Below are positions 24,929 through 34,350 of a DNA stretch of 64,000 nucleotides, piece after piece. Position numbers and translations under genes: made by a program. Source of the DNA: Lucifuga dentata (taxonomy: Eukaryota; Chordata; Actinopteri; Ophidiiformes; Bythitidae). The DNA lies in assembly GCA_014773175.1 (NCBI GenBank), contig VXCM01000214.1:111901-175900 (forward strand), in the 5' to 3' direction. The notes under the pieces were generated by a model, which saw only the letters and a list, made by a program, of their open reading frames with translations, searched no databases and was not told the DNA's origin. How positions within the stretch are numbered: the first letter of the stretch is position 1; every line of letters starts with the position of its first letter.

Positions 24929-27900
24929 AAGGGGGTTGGAGACGTTGCCAGCAGCTGCAGAGGTGACAGAGGGGGCGCCTGCCTGAAGGCTCGTTGGCTT
25001 GGCCAACTCCCACTGCACACCGTCACACTCTGCCTCCCGTATTTCTCAAGCATCCCACACTTCTCAGCAATCCATTACTCTCCCCTATACTTCACATTTA
25101 CCCAACACACCCTTCTCACATGCACTCACTCACACTCTCTCTCTCTCACACACACACACACAGGCCACTGAGGAAGCGAAAGGACGCCTAATGCAATTAG
25201 CACCCCTCTGAGCACTTTTGTGTTGATGAATAGAGGTGGTCTGGTGGGCCACTACACTGCTTTCTGCCATTCCCGCGCTGTTGGATCCTTGGATATACAA
25301 ACTGCCAAAGTGTTGTTATGGATCAATGCTTGGCATTTGTTGTCACCTGTGCATTTCATCAACCAATAACCATGTAGTACAGCGGAATAATGAGCGATGA
25401 TCTAAGTTGAGTTTTAGTACAGGCAGCAGCAACTGCTGACAAAAGCCTCAATATCTGTGCAACAATTTTCATCCATTCACTCATAAGTGTCCTGTTTTCT
25501 TCTTCATATAGGCTGTTTACTATGTGTGTGTGTGTGTGTGTGTGTGTCATAAAAACACAGATCCACAAGTTCATTCTGGGCTGGAATATGTGGACGTTAG
25601 CCCTTTCACTCAAAAGTGCTTAAGTGTTAAAGGTTACCTGCAGCTCTCCCAAAGTTAAATTTGACAGCTTGAAGTATCGCATTAAAATGGGTGTCAATGA
25701 CCAAGGGGCACACTTTAGGACATGGGGGGGAGGGGGGGCAGGAATTAACTCCTCACTGCTAAGTAATTGCCAGCTGTAATAGAAACAAACAGAATCCTGC
25801 CTTCCACAGGCTGATCCCTCTATTCAGCAGCGCTCTCTCTGCCACTCTGGCCGCTGGCTGCATGCTGGGCTGGTTGAAGAGGCAGAGAGCTGCGGCTGAG
25901 GGACATTGTCTCCAACTCAAGCCATTTCCTGCAGATCAGTGGGGGTAAGAGCCTTGCGCCGTGTTGGGGGAGGAGTGTTTTACACTTCAGGGTGGGGGAG
26001 TCGTTTCAAGTCCATAAGCCCCCTTTTTTGCCTTTGTTCCTGAGTGGCTGAGTTCTCACTCTGGGGAACACTGGGGAGTGTGACTCGATTTCACACGCCA
26101 GGTTGGCAGGGTGACAGAGGAACAAAGTAACACGACTCACTAATAACATTCAGGAAGAGAGAAAAGCTCACTCAAAGGCTTGAAATGTTCTGAGGAGGTT
26201 AAATGGCAGCTACTTTGCACTTTAAACTCATGAAATGAAGAGTGCTCAATGAATCGACACAAAGAATTTGTCAATGTTTTTATATAGTTTTATATATGTA
26301 TATTTAAAAAAAATCAACTAGATATGTTTTTATTAATACAGACTTTTCTTTTTCTTTTTCTTTTAATCATGGAAATAATCTCCCAGGTCTCTTAAGATTT
26401 AATCTACAGTCGAGATGGGACAAACACTGAATGGAGCTCAAATGATAATTGAAGGGACAAGAGCCAAGTACTCTAAGCCTGTTAACATATCCACTTTACT
26501 CCAAAATTGTACTGCCAATTTTACATATTGGCATCATATTTGAAAAAGGATTCAGTCATTTTTTCCATAAAAGTTGCTCTGGCAATGTGCCTACTCAGTG
26601 ACAAACCAACATCCATGTCTGCTCACTGCAGGAACTGGCCAGGTGCTTGGCTGCCAAAATGGAAGAAGCTTCAAGTGCATCACTAACTCTCCTTTACAGT
26701 CGGGACATTCCACCTTCCACCATTATCAGAATCGCAGCCTCATGGCACCAACAGACGGATTCTTGCTACATATAGCTGGAATTCAACTATTCCTAACTAC
26801 TAAAGAGGTAACTATTCCCAAATGCAAGGAAATGTGCTTTTGTGCAATATGTGAATGTGATACAAATATATACACATTTTTTGTAGCTCGTTTATTGAGC
26901 TCTCATACCTAAGACGACTTCTACTTTATGATTCTGTGACGTCCAGATTCTCACCTCAGCTACAAAAGCAGCTGTTGGAACCTGGATTGTGCATCCTGGC
27001 TTTTCTTACATGGTGGATGCCACATCACATGATTTTCTTCTATATGAGTTTTGATATGCAATTTAATTTTCTAACTCATGATTAAAATTAAAAAAAAAAA
27101 AAAAAAAANTAAAAAAAAAAAAAAAAAAACATATCAAAGTATTAACCACCTCACCCTACATTTTCAACTTTCATTCATGCCAACTGCTTACAGCAAAAAA
27201 CAAAAATGGTAACAAAATAAACTGCATGTGAACAGAATATGGACTAAAATAGCCAGCAGAATTTTATATTCATGTGTCATTAATGATCAAACAGATAAGA
27301 GAATGTTTTTGGCAGGAGCTACGGGGTGCTTTGACAACTCGTGAACTGCAGAAACAGCGACAAGCCACATTCCCAACTAAAATTCAGCACTAAAGCAGCA
27401 TGTGTGAGAACAAATGCTGTGTTCGCTGTGAACTCGAAACTCTAAATTTCCAACCTCCAACTGGGAAAAGTCAAAGAAAACACCCCCTCAACTCAGAATT
27501 CCGACGAGAAAAATCAAATAAGCTTTCCCAAAACCCGAGTTTGGTGATGACGTCATTTCAAGATGGCTGCTCGCACCATAAACAGTCATTTCTCCATTTA
27601 TATAAATGAACATTTAGAATCATTTTCTTTAAATCAATTAGCATGTAGACAGTAACTTGGGTAAACATGTAACACTGGCAATGCAGTAACTGTTTTGAAA
27701 AATACTGAATGGTTGCTCAATGGTTTTTGATTGCGCATAAAAGTTTAAAAAAGCAGCTTCTTTTGCTCCAACAGAGCAAACAAAACAAAACAAAACGTGT
27801 TTAGCTCGAACGCGCAGTTGTCGTTAATTACGTGATTCTGAATTATGACTTTCCACTAAAGAGGTAAACAATAGTTATAACGTAATAGTCAACTTCATTG

Positions 27901-30202
27901 GTACCACTATTTTACAACTCACCACAGTATTAACGCCATCATAACGCGTAGGAAAAAAACAATATATCCATATATCCATGATGTCGGTACTGAAAAACCA
28001 AAACCTGCTGCCTTCCATGGACATTTGAAGCATCACTATTATAGGTCTCATATGTCTCATATGTTGTAAAGAATTTCTGGCAGTATACGCATAAAATTCA
28101 TGAAGCTGTAGCATGTCGCTAAATGAGAAATCAGTGTCCAGACTTTCTTTTTCCTTGTGTTAAACGAGAAATCTCATCAAAGTTACTCACACTATTTAAC
28201 AAATACATTACCCCGTGTGGAATAAAGGTTTTTTGTTTTTTTTTCAGTGTATTCTATTAGCTCTAAATTGTGAAGATGCTTACTGTACTTGCTATTTTAA
28301 CGTAATATGACAACTAAACAACATAACTTTCTTCAGATAAAACTTGTACTTTTTTGTTATGCTAAAAGCCACATGCTATCAAATAATGAAGCAACAACTC
28401 AAAAGCAAATAATATCATATTAGATGTGCAGTCTTATAGGCTGGAATTAAAGACCTGAACTCATAATAACATGTATTACGAAGATTATATTATTAATATA
28501 TGATAGAGATTACTACTTTGAAATGCTATGAGTGCTGATTCAAAAAAAAAACACACTTGACAGCCATAGAATACAATCATGTCAATAAATGCCACATGAA
28601 AAAATTAAGAACAGCAATACAGATGCGTGCAATTGACAACTGACAAAGACATAGAATATGAGACTGCTTTGAAAAATTAGATGTGTGTGTGTGTGTTTCT
28701 GCATTGAGCTGCGAAACTTACCTGATCCACCAAACTGGCTGCTGGCGAGTGTTATCTGCCTGTTCTTCCCATTGGCTACAGGAGGCGCAAACATCTACAA
28801 GAGAAGCAGGAAGATAAGTAAGATGGAAAACTTCACATGTTCCGTTTCCATTAATAAAGGGCATGACGTGCTCTACTTTACCATTCAACTCTTAACTGAT
28901 TTCTACTGAACTGTTTTCTCATTTTGGGTCAGTCTAATATGAGAGTTTGGACTGGATTTTAGTAACTAATCAGCTTTCTTTCTTTACATCACATTTTCAA
29001 ATTTTAATCCCACTATTGACAAGTTAACTTCAAGGACAACAGGAAAAAAAAATATTTAAATACAAGTCAATTGTAGCTCTTAATTTGCAAAGTAGTAACC
29101 AATTAGTTATTTTCTTACATCAATTACCCAAGTCACATTTCGCCAAAACGTACACAATATTTTAACATGAAGCCTGTTTGATATATAATGTATAGTATAG
29201 TATATAATGTACAGTTTTAATTCAAACTTTCAAAACATTGAGGCCACAGGTTTTGTCACTGAGAAACTGCTATGTGCTCTAATTTTCTGCAATGTACTTT
29301 CGTTAATGTCAAACTCCCATGTACAAACCACTTAGTATGTAGGCCGTCTACACCATAACACACTCCACCACATCTGATGAGCACGTTTTACCTAACACAT
29401 CTACAGTAATCTGACGACTAATTTAGACACCTTCATCTTCATTTGTTTCTATTACTTTTGGTTGCAAATATCTCTAACTTTTTCAGTTTTGCTTTTTTTT
29501 TTAGCATGTAATTTCAAACAAATATTGTATTATATATTGGTGCCAATCAATTTGAGCATCATAAAACAAAACCAACTGTCTGATGAGAGCCTCCCATAAA
29601 CAAAGAACAAGGAATGGTCTACAAGATTTCCTAAAAATACTACTGACATAGCAGAAAATCACTAGATGAGCAGAGTTATTAGCTGCACTGTGTAAGCTGC
29701 CATTATGGATTCTATTCGACCAGCATTATGCAGGCACAAAAATCCATTTTTAAATCACTCAAAAATACAGCTAGTTCTGTAGTTCCCAATGTTACACATC
29801 ATGAGGCCTCAACGACTCCAGCAACGTTAGAAACTCTTCAGTATTAATCAGCTACAGTTTGTGAAAAGAAAACTCGCAGGACATTAAGTCTGCTGACAAA
29901 CATTCATTAGGATTCGTGGTTTGGAACGACTGTTGTGCCCCATATATATAATAATTATCGAGAGCTGACAGTTTCGTCTTGCGCAGCTATTCAGTTTATT
30001 TAGGGGAAAACTTAACAGCACCAACGGGCTGTGAGATGTTTATGTCAGTGTCAAACATAATGAAGGCTTCAAAACAAGTAAGTAAAAGCCAAACAGAACA
30101 CCTCGATTCTGTTTGTAGAGAACATTTGGAGAATACCAGACTGGAGAATACCAGACTGGAGAATACCTTCCTACAGACTAAAAAATATCACAAAAACAAA
30201 TG

Positions 30203-30241
<39 letters not shown>

Positions 30242-30800
30242 CACAAGCTGCCAGTTCAGTCCAGATCGTACCATACATCAAACTGATTACCCTTCAGATT
30301 CTGTAAACAAGTGGAATCAGGATGAAACTTCTAGCGTCAAAATTATTTCCGTTCCCTGCACTCTATCCTCATTCAGCACATGCATTTTTTCCACACTGGT
30401 TGTTACCTACATGACTGAGTGACATATAATGAAGGCCTGAATATATTTTCACGAGTGAACCTGAGGTATGGCTGTATTTTAATGTCTGTGCTTTGATATA
30501 CTCAGTACTGCCCTTGCCGAGAATTAAGGATGGAACAATTTTCTACAAATCCTGAAAAATATTAAGCTCCTTACTTAGTTTCTTTCCCCACCTCTGTCAT
30601 TCAGACTCCCCCCCCAATGCCTACAGTCCCCAAACCTGTGTCACACTCTTTCAGCGCTTCCTCCCAATGCCATCAATGTCCCACTGCCACCCAGAACCAC
30701 CCACACTGCTCTCCTACTGTCTTACCGCACTGAAATCCAGGAGGTCGCTGAGTTCTTTGTCAGTTCCCACTGCAGCCATTCTTTGCTGCTGTTCGTTCAT
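8446..30800 (-). CDS. tcf3: tcf3 (E2A), class I bHLH E-protein, whole coding span of 18 exons
   Basis: Joining the 18 exons listed below gives 1,875 nt, or 624 residues plus stop (human TCF3 is 654), with every codon phase matching. Residues 12-24 ([13 protein letters not shown]) are the AD1/LDFS motif that recruits CBP/p300 in E-proteins. About 159-172 ([14 protein letters not shown]) is a basic NLS-like stretch. About 288-324 ([15 protein letters not shown] and on) is AD2-like. About 458-490 is the acidic [15 protein letters not shown] segment. About 515-575 is the bHLH, with basic [15 protein letters not shown], and the C-terminus is [20 protein letters not shown] and on to GHM. The VSGVVG tail and the [13 protein letters not shown] segment point to TCF3 rather than TCF4 or TCF12. 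The product is a nuclear E-box (CANNTG) binder and a dimer partner of tissue-specific bHLH proteins, inhibited by Id proteins. The bHLH exon is E12-like. The fish paralogue (a or b) cannot be told. Confidence 0.95.
8754..8989 (-). CDS. tcf3: tcf3 coding exon 17, E12-type bHLH exon
   Basis: The acceptor GCCATTAG lies before 8989 and the donor AGAG|GTCAGT after 8754. It encodes residues 498-576. The acidic [12 protein letters not shown] lead and the residues [11 protein letters not shown] match the E12 version of the mutually exclusive E12/E47 exons; the E47 version has RMANNARERVRVRD and VQVILGLEQQVR. The basic region residues that contact the E-box (Glu and Arg of NNARER) are intact. Confidence 0.95.
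9078..9975. mobile_element. Degenerate DNA-transposon-like element in tcf3 intron 16
   Basis: The left edge (AGGGTTGGATATCGATTC, then repeated ATTCGATTC-type words) and the right edge (GGAATCACAATTAAGCGAAAA near 9940, ending in a C-run) are roughly inverted. They resemble, from memory, the ends of non-autonomous hAT-like elements common in fish. No transposase frame survives. The inside has a small tandem repeat at 9807-9863. Family assignment is inference. Confidence 0.5.
9807..9863. repeat. 18-bp tandem repeat, about three copies
   Basis: The unit GTTACTTATGCTACTAGT recurs about three times with one early substitution (ACG for ATG). It lies inside the putative mobile element. Confidence 0.8.
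10907..11054 (-). CDS. tcf3: tcf3 coding exon 16
   Basis: The acceptor TTTGTCTTTAG precedes 11054 and the donor AACAAG|GTAATG follows 10907. It encodes residues 449-497, including [15 protein letters not shown] and [12 protein letters not shown], the acidic Ser/Lys-rich segment that precedes the bHLH in TCF3. Confidence 0.95.
11609..11720 (-). CDS. tcf3: tcf3 coding exon 15
   Basis: It encodes residues 412-448 ([15 protein letters not shown] and on). The donor is ACCA|GTAAGT. The acceptor is a CAGCAG tandem, so splicing could include or skip the first Gln codon (start at 11720 or 11717); either keeps frame. Confidence 0.93.
12250..12447 (-). CDS. tcf3: tcf3 coding exon 14
   Basis: The acceptor TTCTAATATAG precedes 12447 and the donor CTATG|GTTAGT follows 12250. 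It encodes residues 346-411, opening [20 protein letters not shown], the most TCF3-diagnostic stretch outside the bHLH (human [20 protein letters not shown]). Confidence 0.95.
12596..12657 (-). CDS. tcf3: tcf3 coding exon 13
   Basis: The acceptor TCGATAG precedes 12657 and the donor CACTG|GTATGT follows 12596. It encodes residues 325-345, [20 protein letters not shown], equivalent to the TSQWPR...YDG..HGL stretch of human TCF3. Confidence 0.92.
12948..13023 (-). CDS. tcf3: tcf3 coding exon 12
   Basis: The acceptor CTGTTTCAG precedes 13023 and the donor TACAG|GTACAG follows 12948. It encodes residues 300-324, [20 protein letters not shown] plus PQAIT, the second half of the conserved AD2-like region. 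Confidence 0.94.
13148..13206 (-). CDS. tcf3: tcf3 coding exon 11
   Basis: The acceptor CTCTGCAG precedes 13206 and the donor CCTCA|GTAAGT follows 13148. It encodes residues 280-299, [20 protein letters not shown], the conserved GD..GKALAS helix of AD2. Confidence 0.94.
13367..13490 (-). CDS. tcf3: tcf3 coding exon 10
   Basis: The donor is CATGG|GTAAGG. The preferred acceptor is CTTTCTCCAG before 13490 ([16 protein letters not shown] and on). A second AG, CCCCACAG before 13460, is also in frame and would drop ten residues. It encodes residues 239-279, including [16 protein letters not shown]. Confidence 0.88.
13807..13907 (-). CDS. tcf3: tcf3 coding exon 9
   Basis: The acceptor CTTTCTCAG precedes 13907 and the donor GGATG|GTGAGT follows 13807. 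It encodes residues 205-238 ([20 protein letters not shown] and on to PQDRM), the Trp-containing, Ser/Gly-rich activation linker of E-proteins. Confidence 0.93.
14014..14110 (-). CDS. tcf3: tcf3 coding exon 8
   Basis: The acceptor GTGTTTTAG precedes 14110 and the donor GCAAG|GTAACC follows 14014. It encodes residues 173-204 ([20 protein letters not shown] and on to FYMQ). It follows the PPGLPSS end of exon 7, as in the human [20 protein letters not shown]. Confidence 0.94.
14111..17999 (-). other. tcf3 intron 7 (about 3.9 kb), no other gene recognised
   Basis: It holds the CA microsatellite, a purine-rich GA tract with an N at 15190, an ATC triplet run near 15990, and a short plus-strand frame at 14770-14985 that I do not accept as a gene. 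Nothing else is recognised. Confidence 0.7.
14534..14593. repeat. (CA)n microsatellite
   Basis: A CA run of about 30 units with one CG interruption, in tcf3 intron 7. Confidence 0.9.
18000..18046 (-). CDS. tcf3: tcf3 coding exon 7
   Basis: The acceptor TTGTTTATAG precedes 18046 and the donor CCTCG|GTGAGA follows 18000. It encodes residues 157-172, [16 protein letters not shown], nearly the human DTQPKKVRKVPPGLPSS. The lysine/arginine cluster is the likely nuclear localisation signal. Confidence 0.95.
18528..18660 (-). CDS. tcf3: tcf3 coding exon 6
   Basis: The acceptor GTTTTTCTAG precedes 18660 and the donor CATAG|GTAAGA follows 18528. It encodes residues 113-156 ([20 protein letters not shown] and on to [10 protein letters not shown]), matching human GFLSGELALNSPGPLSPSG. 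Confidence 0.95.
18876..18916 (-). CDS. tcf3: tcf3 coding exon 5
   Basis: A 41-nt exon with acceptor TAATCTTGCAG before 18916 and donor GCCAG|GTATGT after 18876. It encodes residues 99-112, [14 protein letters not shown], corresponding to human GKSGERGAYASFGR. Confidence 0.93.
19495..19567 (-). CDS. tcf3: tcf3 coding exon 4
   Basis: The acceptor GTTCCTGCAG precedes 19567 and the donor TGCAG|GTATGA follows 19495. It encodes residues 75-98 ([20 protein letters not shown] and on), matching the human SEGTHFTESHSSLSSSTFLG segment. Confidence 0.94.
20261..20334 (-). CDS. tcf3: tcf3 coding exon 3
   Basis: The donor is GACGG|GTAAGA and the preferred acceptor TTTTATCCAG before 20334. An in-frame alternative AG six bases further in (CAATAG|AT) is possible. 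It encodes residues 50-74 ([20 protein letters not shown] and on), equivalent to human SGSWGSGDQSSSSF. Confidence 0.92.
21058..21116. promoter_or_regulatory. Octamer/ATTA motif cluster in tcf3 intron 2
   Basis: ATTTGCAT (21069-21076) is the POU octamer core. It is followed by TGCATATTAATG (21082-21093) and the perfect palindrome TATGAATATTCATA (21103-21116). The same 12-mer recurs at 36830 and 39676. A role as an enhancer is inference. Confidence 0.35.
24421..24786. repeat. Degenerate minisatellite, 13-16 bp TTAAAAA-containing unit
   Basis: About 25 imperfect copies of a unit like ACGAGAGTTAAAAAC follow one another over roughly 365 bp, with unit length drifting. The CG dinucleotide in many copies is partly decayed to TG/CA, consistent with methylation decay. 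Confidence 0.85.
24881..24927. repeat. (TG)n microsatellite
   Basis: A TG run of about 23 units in tcf3 intron 2. Confidence 0.9.
25523..25547. repeat. (TG)n microsatellite
   Basis: A short TG run of about 12 units in tcf3 intron 2. Confidence 0.85.
28722..28794 (-). CDS. tcf3: tcf3 coding exon 2
   Basis: The acceptor CTCTTGTAG precedes 28794 and the donor ATCAG|GTAAGT follows 28722. It encodes residues 26-49 ([20 protein letters not shown] then FGGS), matching human MFPLPVTNGKGRPASLAGAQ then FGGSG. Confidence 0.96.
28795..30725 (-). other. tcf3 intron 1 of the coding region, no other gene recognised
   Basis: About 1.9 kb, AT-rich. It holds a short direct repeat (CTGGAGAATACCAGA, about 2.5 copies, 30126-30168) and a long poly(A) run (about 30208-30240). 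No exon or strong regulatory block is recognised. Confidence 0.7.
30126..30168. repeat. 15-bp direct repeat, about 2.5 copies
   Basis: The unit CTGGAGAATACCAGA repeats back to back. Confidence 0.8.
30726..30800 (-). CDS. tcf3: tcf3 first coding exon
   Basis: It encodes residues 1-25 ([20 protein letters not shown] then LDFSA), parallel to human [20 protein letters not shown] and DFS. The exon begins at 30810 after acceptor TTTATTACAG, so ten bases are 5' UTR and at least one noncoding exon lies upstream. The donor is GTGCG|GTAAGA. The start ATG has G at -3. The LDFS motif is intact. Confidence 0.96.
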
Positions 30801-30810
30801 ACCCTTCAGC

Positions 30811-33300
30811 CTGTAATAAACCTACGGCGAGAAATTTGCAAACACAGGATTTTAATGACACCAGTGATGATAAACACAAGTCAAATTAGGTTTAAAAAAA
30901 AAATCAGGACGGCAATGGCAACTGATATAGACTGTCTATATCAAACACCCGAGATGATCATGTAAGTTGTTTATCTCCTGTAACATACCAATTCAGGGCT
31001 ATATAAAAAAAAAAAAAAAANAAAAAAAAAAAAAATAAAAAAATATATATAGATATATAGATAGATAGATAATAAATCACATGCATTTCAAAATCTGAAA
31101 TGTAAAAATTAATTACGGACACTTTTATTGCCCAAATTACTGTCCTGCTGAAATGCAAACCACAAAGAGGAAAGAGACATTAGCCCACTTAACACTACAC
31201 ACTTTAAGAAGAGCAAATTTAAAATGCTAATTTCTTGCACACATTTCTTTCCAGTCCAAGCAGAGGATGAGATACTGACATAAAATGATTAATATGCAGC
31301 CTTTAGTCAAATCGCTACCAAGTAATCAGTTAAAAATTGTCTTTCGTTTTGTGCAACCCTGGCAAATAACACAACCATATGTCGATCATTGCTACATAAA
31401 AGAGAATGTGATACATTTACAATTACAGACATAATTGGGACTATTGTTAGCCCAGGGAAATAGGGGTGAAAGGCAAAGCTAATGACTGTATGCAAACACG
31501 TCATTACCAAATTACCATATGTCAACTCAGAAAGAACCTTGTCAAATGACACAGTGAGCATGAATACTGGATTTACTCTGTGTTTTGCATTCCAACACAA
31601 GCCCGAGGCCACTCGCCGTCGCTGAGCGGAGGTTCTGTAAGCCCCACAGAGAAACTGGTGCGAGTGGAAGAGTGGAGGAATAGAGGCACTTGGACACCAA
31701 CAGGTGGTGTGCTTTTACAGCTTCTTTTGTAATACAGCACCAGCACAAATTGTTGCAATAAAATAAACCAACAAACAACAACAGGGAGGGAGGGGGTTCA
31801 TTGGATGCAAAAACAGATCATCTCGACTCAAAGCTTAATTGATAAAAGAATTACACACGACTGCTGCTTCCTTTGTAGAAAAGTCATTTTAGGGGAGACA
31901 AAGTCTCATTTAGCTAATTCAACCTTCAGACAAGGAAAGAAAGTGAACACAAATTACACGTTGTCCCAAGTGTAAACAAGTTAGGAGTATGCCTGCTGTT
32001 GCCTTCCCAAACTTTTGGATTTGATGGCAAGTGAAGGGCAAAATAGGTCAAACACACCACTAAAAACAACGAGCATTCCAAAATCCCTCTGAGTTGTATG
32101 GAGTAAAGAGCATAGAGTAGCTTAATGTAACAAAATGGCATCTTCAGATGGTGGTGGATCAATATTTGAAGCAGCCAGATTAGGGGCCTTTGTCACCCCA
32201 CACAAGGCAGAAAAGGCAGGTCACCGTCCACAAAAGAGCCAATGAAACAAACCACTGAGCTTAACAAATGCTACACAACAAAAAACGTCATCTGTAAAAC
32301 TAATCTATGACAGTGAAAAGGAATCAAATGTGTATGTTTGTCTGAGTTTTTGGACCATACCTTTCAAACATAATAAGTCAAATTAATTTCTATGTACCTG
32401 CCTAACAAACCTGTAATTACTATTGAATCTAAGTAATAGCATGGGCATGATCCAAAAGCCCAGTTCCAGATTGTAGAAAATTTTGATGTTACATGCCAAA
32501 ATGAAAGGAAAATTAGTTGCTGTGTAAATATTTGTTTATGTAATTGCTATTACTCATCAAACAACTATGCCGTTAGTACTAAACAGAACGGGATATTCAA
32601 CAGTTGATACACACACTACAGAAAGTAAAAGGATGTTCAATATTCTATGCCAGAAAGGCATTAGTAAAAACACGAAAATAATACCCACTCTGGATGTAAT
32701 AGTACAACAATGACTGTAAACATCCAAGGGATTCCAGGCTGTAAACTATACATTATTTGATCATCTCCGCTAGGCCACATCCAGGGCCAAGCCACTGCTG
32801 ACAACAAACCCATTCACCATTTATATTTTAAAACGCTGAAATCATCCTCATATCAACAAACTACAATGTATACTATATTATTATTTTTAAATATATATAT
32901 ATGTTAAAAACAAAATACTGTGCCCTCACACTCGATAAGAAAAGCAATCCCCCCCCAAACTTCACGCGACAAACACTGGGTTCTTTCTTTCACATATTAG
33001 GGTTCAAGTCGTGCATTATGAGGGAGTTCAGTAAAGCAGACGGTGGGGGTGGGTGCATGAGGAATTTCCTGCCAAATGTGCAATAAAATAAAGTCTAGCT
33101 GGAGACCAGAGACTTCCATAAAGGAATGTTTAAAGGGTTACAACGGAGGTTTATAGAAAGTTTGGTTCTGGCTCTATGGAAAATATAACTAGGCCTACAA
33201 CAGAAAATTACGCTAAAACGAATTACAGAACGTAAAGCTTTCATAATTGTATGCTGTCTAGTACAATTGCCAGAGACGCGGTAAAAATCAAAATGAGGCT
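30811..33300 (-). other. 5' intron of tcf3, no gene recognised
   Basis: This lies between the first coding exon and the candidate promoter region. It contains a poly(A) run with an N (31021), a TATA/GATA-like simple repeat (31038-31070) and AT-rich sequence. No exon is recognised. Confidence 0.55.
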
Positions 33301-34350
33301 AGTTAGCCAGGACAAACATTTTGTGAAGTGTTTTTGCAGAACAAAGGAGTAATTTCCTCCTCTCCGTGGTCGATGCGGAGACCATCACACACTTGGCTCG
33401 CCACCTCAAACCAGACAAAAACTTACATCCCCCGCTTTAACCACACATTCCCAAAACTTTCCGAAAAATACAGCCGTCAAAATTGCTGTCAATGAAACCA
33501 AATGAATTCATGCAACTTTGCCCAAAACAATAAGGGAAAAATGTTTACCTCTCCTCTCCAAATGTCTGAAATCCAACAGTAAAAAGAAAAGCGGAGACTC
33601 GCAAGGGGAAAAACATAAAACTTCAAGAGAATTTCGACCTCAGTGCATGGAACGCATTGGAGCACAGTAGCTGTCTTCCTTTTGTCCCTGTAAGCCTGTT
33701 TTTCCACGCAGCGCCCACGTGTTTGATTCAATCTAACAAGTCTGTGTGCAAACAAATCTATTATAGTAACTAATCTCACGTCTTCCTTTTTGTTGTTACA
33801 ACTGAGATGATTTCATTCTTCTCGTAGACATCTTCACCACCTCCGTCCACATTGTCAGACGCAACAACATATCCCTCCGCACAAAAGTGAGGGCCTCAAC
33901 GCCAGCGGTGTCCGATTTCAAACGCCTTTGAGAGAAGAGGCAGTTTTACAAAAGAAAAAAATATACAACTTCAATATCTTCCAAGTATCAAAACGACGGA
34001 TATGTATTACATCGAAGCTCGGATTTGTGTGCTAGGATGAAATCCTCCAAAATGAAGGAGCGCTTCGAGCACTAGGTCGTCCGGCGGAAGGCTATCGTAA
34101 GAAAGTTACCTGCGATTACACAGCAGCAGCTTCGTGAGATGGCATGATAAATGCAAGAGAGTTCAGCCAATAGAATAGCGTGTCTGCTTGATTGGCAGCA
34201 ATGGAAGCCAACTAAAACCGAAAAATACAATTTGGACCCGCCTTTATCCTGACGCTCACTTTCCCTGTGATCAGAGAGGCTGGCTGAGGGGGGCGCCACC
34301 ATGCCCACTGACATCATTTTATCATTTTGGTTGGTGTGTCCTCCGTTTCC
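33300..34350 (-). promoter_or_regulatory. Candidate tcf3 promoter and noncoding first exon region
   Basis: CpG frequency rises here, especially 33690-33930 and 34020-34120. On the minus strand, ATCGCAG|GTAACT makes a donor-like site ending an exon at 34110, and GAGAG|GTAAAC near 33548 is a second candidate. Either could be the end of an untranslated first exon splicing to 30810. The transcription start is not defined by sequence. Confidence 0.3.

Larger units (their letters stand above)
20335..28721 (-). other. tcf3 intron 2 (about 8.4 kb), no other gene recognised
   Basis: This is the largest coding-region intron. It holds four homopolymer runs with a single N (21149, 21654, 23395, 27109), a POU/homeobox-like motif cluster (21058-21116), a TTAAAAA-rich minisatellite (24421-24786) and GT microsatellites. 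A segment near 27415-27575 may be an old mobile element. No exon is recognised. Confidence 0.7.

Noticed and set aside
27415..27575. Possible mobile-element fragment (CAACTGGGAAAAGTC and CAGAATTCCGACGAG words) in tcf3 intron 2
   Set aside because: It vaguely resembles fish DNA-transposon remnants, but I could not define ends or a second arm, so I did not list it as a feature.
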